NCBI GenBank assembly: GCA_025716815.1
Contig: JAIXMN010000027.1
Coordinates: 310,001 to 374,000 of the forward strand
DNA: 64,000 nucleotides
Direction: 5' to 3'
Source of the DNA: Dichotomocladium elegans
Lineage: Eukaryota; Mucoromycota; Mucoromycetes; Mucorales; Lichtheimiaceae
Shown here: in pieces, positions 37,001 to 47,783 of the stretch
Position numbering within the stretch: the stretch's first letter is position 1
Layout of the letters: every line of letters starts with the position of its first letter
Program-made: the position numbers and the translations under genes
Notes under the pieces: generated by a model
Databases searched by the model: none
What the model was told of the DNA's origin: nothing
Seen by the model: only the letters and a program-made list of their open reading frames with translations

Positions 37001-37180
37001 TGGGTATTGAGACATTGATCGCGTACAGGATAGTTAAAATCGCCCATCAGGCTGAGTCGGTCAATGTATAGCGGGCCAGAGTCGATTAAGACCGGCGATT
37101 CCAAAAGGTGCTGAAAGAATTGGTGTCGGGCTGCTGGGGATGGGGTAGGAGCTTACACTGTATGTCGAGGAGATAAAAGG
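34060..37180 (-). mobile_element. Degenerate LINE (non-LTR retrotransposon)
   Basis: Pieces of a LINE polyprotein appear in order along the minus strand with many frame changes. They are an endonuclease-like tail region (about 37100-36750), the start of the reverse transcriptase (SIEDLQTYAKRFPRKSSPGPD, near 36110), and the RT core at 35761-35234. The core has AYDRIYPEYL, HRLHQGDPMSAVLFNLAL and CLAYADGVLIFL, where the catalytic YADD is changed to YADG. C-terminal pieces follow (FDPALSFIRRRSRSDGIRSK, PPPPWRC, about 34600-34300). Stops and frameshifts are frequent, so it is dead. The 5' side abuts Tc1-like copy C at about 37185, which lost its own left end there. Confidence 0.85.
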
Positions 37181-37184
37181 TGGG

Positions 37185-38255
37185 GTCCCAGAATACGCAT
37201 GATGCCAAGCAAATGTCACATGCATCTATGGAAACATGTCACTTGGCAATCCATCTCTTTTATACCTCGTTGCATTCTGAAATGAGCAACTATTTCTCTA
37301 CGAATATGGCCAAAGTCATGTTGTTGATGAGAGTGGCTGTCCTGAACCTATGGACTACGTTGCTGATGAAGAAATGTACTTTCTGCAATCCGTTTGTTCT
37401 CGCATTGAATATCTGCATAGCATTTCTTGCAAAGATAACTCTGATCTTACTACCACACACATTCTCAAGCGAAAGCATACAGATATTCGGATGAAAGAAG
37501 TGGGGATCAAGCGCAGTTACACTGCCTACACTGACCAAGACAAGGTCAGATTTTTTAAACGGATGTTTGAGAAGGTCTTGAGTGCATCAGCTGCTAGGAA
37601 TCCATCTTCGTTCAGCCCAGCGATGGGCATTACAGTACGAGAAAGACCCTGGCAGCATCTTTAAGAAACCTAATGCGACAGGCCGTTCGCGTATTCTCAA
37701 TGAGGAGCATAGGAGCGTTATTTTAGAATGTATCGATGAGAACCTGTCCGTTGTTCTAGAGCAGCTGATGGAGCAAATGCTTCAAAGGTTTGTGTGTCTC
37801 AAAAGTATATAAAACGCAGCATGGCATGGTCCAAGGAAGGGACTCTTGCAGTGGTCACAATACCAAAGGCAAGAGCAACGTAAAACGCAATAGGTTGATA
37901 TGGGCTCTGGATGGGACCGCGGTTTGGCTACACCCGCGCAGATCTTCCACCATGGCTTCGTTGAGGTGCTTTTGTTCGTGTGCTTTCTCCGATCTTCCCC
38001 CGATGCTTCTACCACTGGTGTTATCGTCCCTCCTCGTTCCTTCCTCCAACCCTTCCGCCATTGTTAGCGCAATGTCACACCTAGCTACCTTCGGGGTAAC
38101 CTAAAGAGTAAAAAGGGGGCTGATATTCTCCGTTGACTAACGGGCATGTGTATGGCCTTCTTTATCCATGCGCCACATTTTTTATGCGACATTTTATTTT
38201 ACTTTATATGCGTCATACTTTTCTTCCCTTGCGAAATTTATTTTTGAAAATGAAG
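37185..38255 (+). mobile_element. Tc1-like deletion derivative, copy C
   Basis: Collinear with copy A from CCAGAATACGCATGATG onward and ending at the usual right end (TTATTTTTGAAAATGAAG near 38255). The left terminal repeat is missing at the junction with the LINE. The middle of the transposase is deleted. One join lies near 37796 (CTTCAAAGGTTTGTG...), and the sequence then resumes at the AAACGCAGCATGGCATGG part of the catalytic domain. A second join at about 37877 goes from CAAGAGCAA across a short filler (CGTAAAACGCAAT) to AGGTTGATATGGGC. Both joins recur in copy D. Confidence 0.85.
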
Positions 38256-40346
38256 GCCGTTGCTTCGTAATTGTATACAGAGTCCTCATTTCTAGAGTTG
38301 GATAGATCGAACTAATCCTATTGATCTACGATAATCGTCGTGATGGATATGTTTGGATATGCTTTGAGCGGATCAGAAAATACTGCAACATGTGTGGAGA
38401 AGATTACGACGTCCTCTGCAGGCGAATGGATATCTCACTGCGCACCAAAACTTCATAGTTTTGTACAGCATCTATAGAGATTCGTATGTGCCTACCAAAG
38501 GGGATGAAACAAGGGGATCCGATATAATGGATGCACACCGAAGAAACTGGAACTTCGTGACGTCCCCTTCTTTTCCTTCATGAAAAGCAATGTTTCCATT
38601 GCGCGACATCCTTTGATCTCTGATCTATACAGATGGCTCCTACAGAAACTTCCATTCTATGCATGCACACACATGCACACACATACACGCACACACACGC
38701 ACACGCGCACAACCGCGCAACCACATGAGTCGCATACCGCATTCTGGAACAAGAAAAAAGAGCGTTTGCGGCTTATCGAAGGCGGATATCACAGCGGGCT
38801 AATGATAGGGGAGATTATAGATACGTACGTCATTGGCCCAATCACAGCAATCTCTGATATCCTAGTCGTTTGGAAATACATGTGTTAGGGCGGCAATTAA
38901 TGCGTCGTTACCTCCTCCTTGGACGTGACAACGAGAAGTCATCATAGCGAAAAAAGGAGCATTGGGGGCCTGCACTAATGGATCTTTAGTGTTTCTGACG
39001 TATCTTCAAACTACTTCTTTCGAAATAAATACTGACCTTCGAAACAAAGAGGAGTCAAAAGCTATTGGCAAAATAACGAGTGCTAGGAAGTTTTACCGGG
39101 CCGGGACCCGTCGTTGTGGTGCAGAGGTAGCAACTATGACAAATTATCCGCAGCAAAAATGTTTTGGACAGAAAAAGGAGAGCCGAAGAAGCGGTGCATT
39201 TCTATTGCTTGTTTTTTAACCCCTTTTCTTCGGACCGAATATTTTGCAGTTCCGCCGAGATATGGATCGGCGCACGTGCCGTCGTAGGAACATTTCACCC
39301 GATCGTCTATACGCTCGAAGAAGCCCATCCATCAAGACGGACAATCTTTTTCCTAGGATATCGATCATTTCAATGCAAATTAGATACAAAAGATGGATCG
39401 GGATACATGCACACAAAGCATTGGTTGTGTTTGATCACATTCGCTTGTGTATTGATAATCGATTGTCCGTTTCCCATTTTTGCGCCTCACCCCTGCAACC
39501 CCCCCCATCGCCTGCTTTGCTTAACGGCACCCCCCAAACCCCAGACCAAAGCAATGGATGGATTATTAAGCACCGCCAAGGAATATTTTGGTAATTTGAT
39601 CAGCCGATAGGGAATGTGAGCGGTGAATCCACTGAATTTCTTGGGTAGTACGCCAAGACACTTCTGCTTATGTCCATACACTTGGCACGTTGACATTTGC
39701 AACGGTGGGATTTCGCCGAGGGGAGAGAAAGAATTGGGCATGTGGCAATCATGCTGGTGGAGAGTCGGAGAGCAGCCGCCACGCGAAAACAAGGATTTAA
39801 CTGGGAGCGGGAAAAAGTTCTCCATCGCACCGGCTTAAATTTTGTGCTGCGGCAGGGCCGTAACCCAAGGAATGATCGAGACTTTGGGGGTTAAGTATCG
39901 GGGGAGGGGGCGCACATGAGTCATCGTTACAACCGGGCAACAACACCGCGAGGAGCCAGTTATGCTCGGCTCTTCCTGGCGCCCCCTCCCCTTCAGCATA
40001 GCTGGTCCTTTCTCAGCCGGAGTTGTAAGCAGGTAACAAGCCGGGTGAATGATTTCCCCTGCTTCGCTTTGGATTCTTCCTGATCGACGGTATACATACT
40101 GTAAGAAGCGAGAGGCGACGCTACACTTATGCAGGTAAGGGGCTGTTTGGTTTTGGGTTTTCTGGGAAAAATGAGGGGGAGGACGCGTCGTCCCGGTTAC
40201 TTTTTTCGTCTACACAACGTGAAGATTTACATCAACTTCCTCTTTTGGAACAGACGCATCAACGCCGAAAAGCATATAAGAATACCCGTTCATCCAGAAT
40301 AAATTCCTATAATCATCCCCTTTTCCCTTCTTCCTCACATTCGGGC
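38256..40346. other. Interval upstream of the kinase gene
   Basis: About 2.1 kb without a convincing gene. It includes a CA-rich microsatellite, a C-rich stretch near 39485-39545 (CCCCCCCCATCGCC, CACCCCCCAAACCCC), and GC-richer DNA at 39900-40200 just upstream of the kinase. A short frame at 39554-39610 (MDGLLSTAKEYFGNLISR) follows the C-rich, promoter-like stretch and may be the first exon of a small gene, but no continuing exon could be supported. Confidence 0.4.
38664..38712. repeat. Imperfect CA-rich microsatellite
   Basis: An ACACA-type repeat with interspersed TG and CG units, about 49 bases long, in non-coding DNA. Confidence 0.8.
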
Positions 40347-41919
40347 ATGCCGACGACGATACTACACTCGCATTTCGCGGACCATATCGATGCAGCAGAC
40401 TTTCATACGCCTGCCAAAGTCTTGCTTGGAGAGACCCGAAGCAAGCGCAGCAGTACCACGACCCCCGAACTCTCCGTTCCTGGTACACCCCCTGTCATGG
40501 ACGACGATTCAACGGCTACACGCGAGGAAACCATTTCGCACATCATGACCCCTTCTACCATCGTCAGTGACGATGATAAGGCACCATCTGTTCGTGAGAC
40601 GGCGGCCTCCAGCACCCGGCCATCGTCTCAGTTCATGTTCAACAAGCCAGTGTACAATGCAGAGTATAAGCAGTCCACTTTTCATCGCCCTGAAAAATCA
40701 CTTATGCACGGCCTTAAACGCTTCTTTAAAAAATCAAGCAACAATGGCTCATCATCCAGCAGCATTCGCAGCAATTCATCTACGGTTTCGGTGGCGACTT
40801 TTGCCAATGCCTTCAACAAGGACATCGAGGGCCGGTATGGCAAGTGGGGTAAATGTTTAATCTCTTTTCAGACGGCGTTATATTTATCCGCACAGCCCGC
40901 CTTACCTAACCTCTTTTTTCTTTTTAGGCCGGCTCGTTGGCAAAGGTGCCGGAGGTTCAGTCCGGATAATCCGCCGCAGCACGGACGGCAAAATATTTGC
41001 AGTCAAACAATTTCGACGACGCAACCCAGGCGAGAATGAGAAGGATTATGTAAAAAAGGTGACTGCCGAATTCTGCGTCGGGTCTAGTCTTCATCACCCC
41101 AATGTGATTGAGACATTGGACCTCATCCAGGAGGGCCGCTGTTTCTACGAGATCATGGAGTACGCACCGAATGACCTTTTCAACATAGTCATGAGCGGTA
41201 GCATGACACGGGAAGAAATCTTCTGCTCCTGGCGCCAAATGTTAGAAGGCGTGCGCTATCTCCATTCTATTGGGATTGCGCATCGAGACTTGAAGCTGGA
41301 CAATATGATGATTGACGAACATGGTATCATCAAACTCATTGATTTTGGCTGCTCAGTCGTTTTCAAGTACCCCTTTGAGACCAAGATCCGTAGATCGAAA
41401 GGTGTGTGCGGGTCTGACCCATATATTGCACCCGAGCAGTACAGCAGAGACCAGCCCGACTATTCTCCGGCCGCCGCCGATGTCTGGTCTTGTGCTATTG
41501 TCTTCATTTGTATGATCAGCCGCCGGTTCCCCTGGAAGGTTCCCCAGCTGGAGGACCGGACCTTTAAGCAGTTCGCCACGGACGGGCCCGAGCGTCTCAT
41601 GAAGCTTTTGCCCCGCGAGTCCCACGCGGTCATCTCACATATGCTCGATTTGAACCCCGACAAACGTTGCTCCGTCGATGAGGCCCTGGCCGATCCTTGG
41701 GTGGCTTCCATCCCGATGTGCACAACCCACAACGAGGCCCCGGGCCACATGCACCATCTTTTCTCTACTTCCTTATCTAATCGCAGATCGAATATTCTTC
41801 TTCTGGATACACCTACCAAAGACGACAACGCCAAAAACAATCCTGTTTCGTCAGAGGACGACATCGATTGGAAGAAAATACGGCACAAGATCCTGCGATC
41901 TGCCAACAAATGTTCCTAG
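40347..41919 (+). CDS. Ser/Thr protein kinase, HAL4/SAT4 (NPR-type) like
   Basis: A cytoplasmic kinase. In budding yeast relatives such as Sat4/Hal4, Hal5 and Npr1 regulate potassium and nutrient transporters. Two exons (40347-40848, 40928-41919; 79-nt intron) give 497 residues. Residues 1-150 are a Ser/Thr-rich tail with a basic patch ([13 protein letters not shown]). The kinase domain starts at [17 protein letters not shown], the Gly loop that is completed only by splicing. It then shows FAVKQF (ATP Lys), [21 protein letters not shown], the catalytic loop HRDLKLDN, the metal motif LIDFGCS, the activation segment [12 protein letters not shown] (usual APE present), and [19 protein letters not shown]. 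All catalytic residues are intact. The C-terminus ends [13 protein letters not shown]. The HAL/NPR assignment rests on the EYAPNDLF and [10 protein letters not shown] patterns and is a family inference. Confidence 0.92.
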
Positions 41920-41930
41920 ACCGTACAACG

Positions 41931-41984
<54 letters not shown>
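41931..41984. repeat. Composite (CA)n(TA)n microsatellite
   Basis: About eleven CA units run straight into about fifteen TA units, 11 bp after the kinase stop codon, so it would sit in the 3' untranslated region. Confidence 0.95.
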
Positions 41985-41986
<2 letters not shown>

Positions 41987-42248
41987 ATATTCACATCGTT
42001 GACATTCTCCTCTTTCATTCGCACGCCTGTATTATATTCCCCTCCCTCAACCGGTGCATCACCTTGTATATCCATATTCTCGTTTTCATGTAATAGACAA
42101 AATATACAGTATCACACTTCCTGCAGCAAAGCAAATGATTCCGCTCGCGTATGAGCCGCCTGTCTTGCCCAAGAGAGCATTACAAATCCGCATATTCAGC
42201 TTAACTGAGATACATTAGAAGATAATCGAAGAGCATAGCTGAGAGGAA

Positions 42249-43146
42249 CACTATTTTCCAAAATCAAAGTCATACTCTACCAGTTACGGAAGTCGCATGA
42301 TCACAAAAATGAAATCGCATTTTGCCCAGAATATCCATGATGATAAATCAAATGCCACATGCATCCACAGAAACATGTCGCTTCCATTTCTTTTATACAC
42401 TTTTGCATTCTGAATTGAGCAATCTATCTTTCTACCAAGATGGCAAAGGTCATGTTGTTGATAAAGAAGTGTACTCGCCGCAATCCGTTTGTTCTCGGAT
42501 TGAATATCTGCATAGCATATCTTGCTGAGATAATTCTGATCTTATTACCACGCACATTCTCAAGCGAAAGAACATAGATATTCGGATGAAAGAAGCAGGG
42601 GTCAAGCGCAGCTACACAGCCTATACTCACCAAGACAAGGTCAGGTTTTTCAAACGGATGTTTGAGAAAGGCTTGAGTGCATCAGCTGCTAGGAATCCAT
42701 TTTCGTTCAGCCCAGCGATGGGCATGTTTGTGTATCTCAAAAGTATATAAAACGCAGCATGGCATGGTCCAAGGAAGGGACTCTTGCAGTGGTCACAATA
42801 CCAAAGGCAAGAGCAACGTAAAACGCAATAGGTTGATATGGGCTCTGGATGGGACCGTGGTTTGGCTACACCCGCGCAGATCTTCCACCATGGCTTCGTC
42901 GAGGTGCTTTTGTTCGTGTGCTTTCTCCGATCTTCCCCTGATGCTTCTACCGCTGGTGTTATCGTCCCTCCTCGTTCCTTCCTCCAACCTTTCCGCCACT
43001 GTTAGCGCAATGGCACACCTAGCTACCTTCGGTGTAAGCTAAGAGTAAGAAGGGAGCGACAAATTCTATGGTTTTATGCGACGTTGATAATACTTTTTAT
43101 GTGCCGTAATTTTCCTCCCTTGCGAAATTTATTTTTGAATATAAAG
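42249..43146 (+). mobile_element. Tc1-like deletion derivative, copy D
   Basis: Both ends are present: CACTATTTTCCAAAATCAAAG at the left and TTTATTTTTGAATATAAAG, followed by TA, at the right. The element is about 0.9 kb. It shares both internal joins of copy C, including the CGTAAAACGCAAT filler (about 42820). It also lacks the segment that encodes the helix-turn-helix part after GCGATGGGCAT (42725), so it is shorter than C. No usable transposase remains, and the shared joins make it a non-autonomous derivative of a C-like parent. Confidence 0.85.
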
Positions 43147-44499
43147 TATTACGTCTTCCATTGTAAGTGTCATAGTACAATAATGATGAAGGACTCCCCT
43201 CTCCCAGCTGGTGTCTTCCAGGCCATTCAACCAGTGGAACTCCGTTTGTTCGCAGGATATGAAAATAGCTTAGCGCGGGGGTTAGGCTATCGCAAATATC
43301 TTTTTTAATTTTGCAAAGCTCGTGGGTATACGTAGGCGTATCGCTTTTTGGCTGACTCAGTCATCCAACTGAACCTTGTGCTCAGTCCTACATAGCGCCT
43401 TTCCACCAATGCTTGCTTTGCTGTCGGCCGTTTCCGCTTACATCATCATCATCCTGACAGCACATTCAAACACCTCAAAAAGCGCATAGAAATCATCGGG
43501 CGTGCTGATCATGATCGAGCAGCAAGACGGTGTCTCTTTGCGCTTCAATGACTTTCAGCGGTGTGGTGGGAAGACAGGTTTTTGCGGCGTCGGCAGGTGC
43601 AGCAAATCAAAGCTCGTTACATTTAAGAGAAAAGGCTTTTACTCAACATCGTCCGCAGGATTGATAGGAACAATCGTCGTGTCTGGATGAATCAATCATC
43701 CAACGTTTTGAGGAGTAACTTGTGCGCTAATGGTTACCCCGTAGTGTGCCACAGGAATGATCTTGCATCGGAAACAAGTGACTATCGATAGACAATCCCT
43801 TTTGCATCATCAGCACTGGTGTTAATGTGTGGGATCAACACATATCAAATCATCATATTCTTTCAATAACTATGTAGGACATATAAGATATTAAAAAAGC
43901 AATAAAAGAAGTTTCAGCCATAGCCATTACTGGTTGCTGCCATTGGGAAATGGGTAAGCTAGGGTGATTTGAAATGATCAGTGTCTGCCGCCAAGTTCAT
44001 ACCCCACAGGCAATGGCTTCCCTCCATTGATGACGACAGACATAAGTTGCATTGCAGGAAGACCTTAATTGCGTAATATTGTACAAGTGATAGTACTTCC
44101 ACTCATAGTCTTCTTTCTCAATAAAGCACGCTTAGTCATACGCAGCAAATGACTGATGAGACAATATAGCAATAAGCTCGATCCTTTCATTTTATTAGCG
44201 TTTTCATTTCACCAGCATGTTCATTGACACAGATGCAAGCATCTCGGCGTAGTATTACACACATGAATTCCCTCTATCGAAACGCAAATACTGTATACCG
44301 CTGACGAGATATCAATCAAAATGGAGTGTAAACAAAAGTAAAAGAACGCTGTGAGAACTGAAATATAAGTTCGATTTATCCGTATTTAAAGAGCTTTATA
44401 AGTGAAGAACGGAAGGGGGGTAAAGATGGGAGCTGAACATGTATAAAGAGGAGACATGTACGCATAGACAATATATATAACTGTAAACATTTCTCCTCA
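43147..44499. other. Gene-free interval downstream of epsin
   Basis: About 1.35 kb without a supported gene. A stretch at 43440-43720 is less AT-rich and gives broken open frames with an Arg-rich character (for example RFLRRRQVQQIKARYI), which could be old transposon debris, but no family is recognised. The right end holds the epsin 3' untranslated region. Confidence 0.35.
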
Positions 44500-47009
44500 T
44501 TACTTCCAAGGACTTGCACCCGATTGTCCGAAAGGATTGCGACTAGCCTGCTGGCCGAAAGACTATATATGCGTTTAGTAAACGTCGCTCCTTTTTGCCC
44601 TAGTGCCAATACTTGCATCCGCAAATGATGTCGAATGTGTGATTACTCCATTATTATTCTCAGTCCCTGACGTTCCAAGGAGGTCGGGTGTGCTGTTGCT
44701 ACGCATATTAGTCGGCTGTCCTGTAATCTGGGCGTTGAGGGAGTTGGCGAAACCAGTTCCACTACATTCATCGGTATTTCGTTAAAAACCTATGTACAAA
44801 AACAAGAGCGGATAAAAATCACTCACACAGGGATACGTAGGTTGCCTGTGTTACCGAATGTGTCCATGCCATCACTAATAATAGAAATTGTTGCATAAGT
44901 CGTACCCTCACAGTCTCCATTCCTTGCTCTCGGATGTTCCTTACTCTCTATTTGCAAGGAGCAAGTTTAACTTTGCGTGGTGGGGATCGTTTCCACTAGT
45001 TACATTGGAGGAGACTGTGGAGGTGGCAGGCTATATAAAATGAACGGATCCGTATGAGACTACTCGTCTATGTTTTGCACAGCGCAGTCATTTGTGTGTG
45101 TGCGCGCATGGCCCAACAACAATCTCCGACTCAGCTTACTTGCACAGCAGGAGACGAGGGGAATGTAAATGACCTAGACTGACCAGCAGCAGAAATAGAA
45201 GCATTTGCCAGAGAGGGGGAATGGGTAGAAACGGAGCTTGATGCAAACGTGGGCGAGGACGCAATAGATTGCCCAAATACTCCGGTAGCTTGGGGCTGCT
45301 GGTGTTGACCAAAGGGATTATTAGACGCAGCGGACATTTGTGGCTGCTGGAAGCTTGTAACTGGGCTATTCGACGCAGCGAGCATGTTTTGATTTTGAGA
45401 TTGCTGGAAACCACCCAGTGGCTGTGCCTGGAAGCCAGTCATCTGTGGCGGTTGGAAGCCAGTCACTGCGCCGGTCTGGAACGGTGCTAAACCAGTGAAC
45501 TGACTCTGCTGCGGCATGCCTGTCATTTGGGCCTGAAGGCTCTGACCAAAACCGCCACTGAACTGCTGGTACGGGTTATTATGTTGTTGTTGTTGATGTT
45601 GTTGCGGTTGCTGGTAGGGATTGCCAGTAGGCTGGAATGCAAGTTGGCCAGTCACAGGGTCACCAAATGTGAGATTGGTCAACCCTGTATTTTGCGGCCA
45701 CTGTTGTTGTTGATAAGGATTGAAGGATGAATCGAACGATTGGATTTGCGGGAAAGGATTGAGACTATTTGAATTTTCTAAATCAGGGCGCAGTACTCGT
45801 GGAGATTCGAGCTACTTTCACCTCAAATTCTGACCGGCCCCAAACAGCTTTTCTTTGTTTTCACGCTCGAGTTTCTCCTTCTGTTTTTGCTCCTTCTCTT
45901 TTGCTTCTTGTTCGCTAAGACGAATGGCCTCTGCAAGCTCATCATCCCTAAAAATTATGCAAAATGATAAGTCCTTTGATAGCAGACGTAAAAAAGCCTT
46001 CCAACTTACTCTTTGCGTACTCTTCGCTTTCGTTCCTCATCTTCGGCCATGCGTTTGCTTTCTGCTAGTGCTCTTTGCAATTCTCTATCTTCATTATCAC
46101 CTCGTAGCCCCTGGCCAGAACGACTGGATAATTCACCTGGCATAGTTGCACTTATTCCCATGGCATCGTTCATATAGTCGTTGACGCCCGCCATACGCTC
46201 TCTCATTTGCTGTCTCTGGCGGCGCTCATCCTTGAGACGAGCTTCGTCGGTTAATAGACTTGTGATGTCTTTTGCTTTTTGACGAACTGCATAATGAAGT
46301 ATAATCAGCCTCCAATTGATTAATTGGCCATAATAATGTTTACCGTTCGCGCCTACATCTCGACCGTTGCTGTCGATATGCTGAAATTCTTTCAAGGTCT
46401 TGATCACGTATATATTTTCTTTCGCGTACAGCACAACATTGTCCGATCCCACGTGTAGGCAATAATCCAATAAGAGAAGCGCCTAATTACCCATATTGGT
46501 GACATGCTCGGCGTTGATACTGCCGTAAACTACAAATATACCTTAAAAACATGACGCCAGTTTTTGCCTTTGTCATTGAGTCTTTTGTCGATCATGTCCA
46601 TAATTTCAATGAAATGATGCCTGAAAGATACAAAGCTCAGTGACCGATGCATTCATCAAACATATCGGAAAAAAGAGATATGACAAAGTCTCAAAAAGGG
46701 AGGAAGGAATCTGTTCTTGGTTCCATATTATATGTTATAATATTCCCTTCCAAACTTACTGATCATATGTAAGCTGAGCAATTTCGTTCATCAACGTGCC
46801 ACTGGGTCCCCAAGGATCGTTTGATGTCGCCTCACGCACCTTGCGTTGTGTCTCGGAGAAGGCCTTAGCATAGTTTTTGCTGCAACGTACGACTTAATAA
46901 CCAGCCAACTTTACTGCTCGCTTTACCCTTTATTCCTTTTTTACATATACCACACCGCATTCCGCGCCTGCTCCACTTACATGCTTCTCACAACGCCCTT
47001 TCCTGTCAT
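44500..47009 (-). CDS. Epsin (ENTH domain, UIMs, NPF motifs)
   Basis: An endocytic adaptor that binds PI(4,5)P2, ubiquitinated cargo, clathrin and EH-domain proteins. The start at 47009 gives MTGKGVVRSIKNYAKAFSET followed by VREATSNDPWGPSGTLMNEI, the conserved ENTH beginning. The next exons give IMDMIDKRLNDKGKNW, LLLDYCLHVGSDNVV, YVIKTLKEFQHID and VRQKAKDITSLL. Two ubiquitin-interacting motifs follow (DRELQRALAESKRMA and DDELAEAIRLSEQEAK). The C-terminal half is Gln/Asn-rich with repeated MTGF and NPYQQ units and NPF motifs (SNNPFGQ, and SRNPFGQ next to the stop). The last exons near 44890-44500 are short. Complete domain order makes the assignment firm, while small exons between 44500 and 45130 are less certain. 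Confidence 0.92.
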
Positions 47010-47783
47010 ACTGTCGATTCTGGATCGGATTTAAATTAAAATAGTGCGATGGAGAGCCAAATGCTGATGAGATGGCGTATTTTGTAGAGTAAGAGAAGCT
47101 AAGGGAAGAAATAGGGCTTCCCAGCAAAGCGGGGCAGCGGTTTGGTGCTTAGTCGGAGATAGCAGATTCCTCTCCCCCTGTGATAGGATACAAATAATGT
47201 GCTACTCGCTTCCTAGCATGCACATGTATTCTCACCTGGGGTTTCGTACGCCGTGTTAATGTAGATTCCGAAGAATACTTTAGAGCTCGATTCCTTAAAG
47301 GCCTAGTAATGCCCATGTACCGCGCTTTTGTTGTGGAAGGAGAACCGTAGAGGTAGTCCGTTCATAGCATAGCATCATATTTTGTTACTTTCCAGAACTG
47401 TCCTTCTCGGAGACACTCTAGTTGATGTAGAGCACTTGGTCCATGTATTCCTTCAAGTTCATTCCTTGCCTTCGATTGCAGCTGACGAACATATTCCCCT
47501 TTCTCTTCTTTGATTACATTGAGAGTAGTAGGATAGTAGAAGACAGTAGTGAATAGCAGGAATAATTGCGGTTCCTTTGTTGCCGCACAGATGATCTTTT
47601 TAACGATAGTGGGTTTTTCTCCATAGTCATTCTACTTTGGCATCTGTGCTTCGCTGAGGTGTCGAACACTGCTCAGCAAGAGGGATAAGCACACAAATTT
47701 CCCTTGCTGACGAAGCAAAAATAATAATAATAAAAGGAACTCCGGTTCCTTGACCTTCGCTTGCTCGCTTCCTTTTTCCTAAT
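47010..47783. promoter_or_regulatory. Shared divergent promoter region of epsin and CHIP
   Basis: The 774-bp interval lies head-to-head between the start codons of epsin (-) and CHIP (+). It therefore contains both promoters. No long open frame, repeat or defined element was seen. A poly-A/ATAAT stretch lies near 47716-47735. Confidence 0.5.

Noticed and set aside
38664..38712. CA-rich tract considered as a CRISPR-like or satellite array
   Set aside because: It is a simple microsatellite with no spacer structure.
39554..39610. Short frame MDGLLSTAKEYFGNLISR after a C-rich promoter-like stretch
   Set aside because: Only 18 codons; a donor-like GTAATT occurs within it, but no continuing exon could be found.
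43440..43720. Arg-rich broken frames resembling a transposase
   Set aside because: No motif, terminal repeat or target duplication could be identified.
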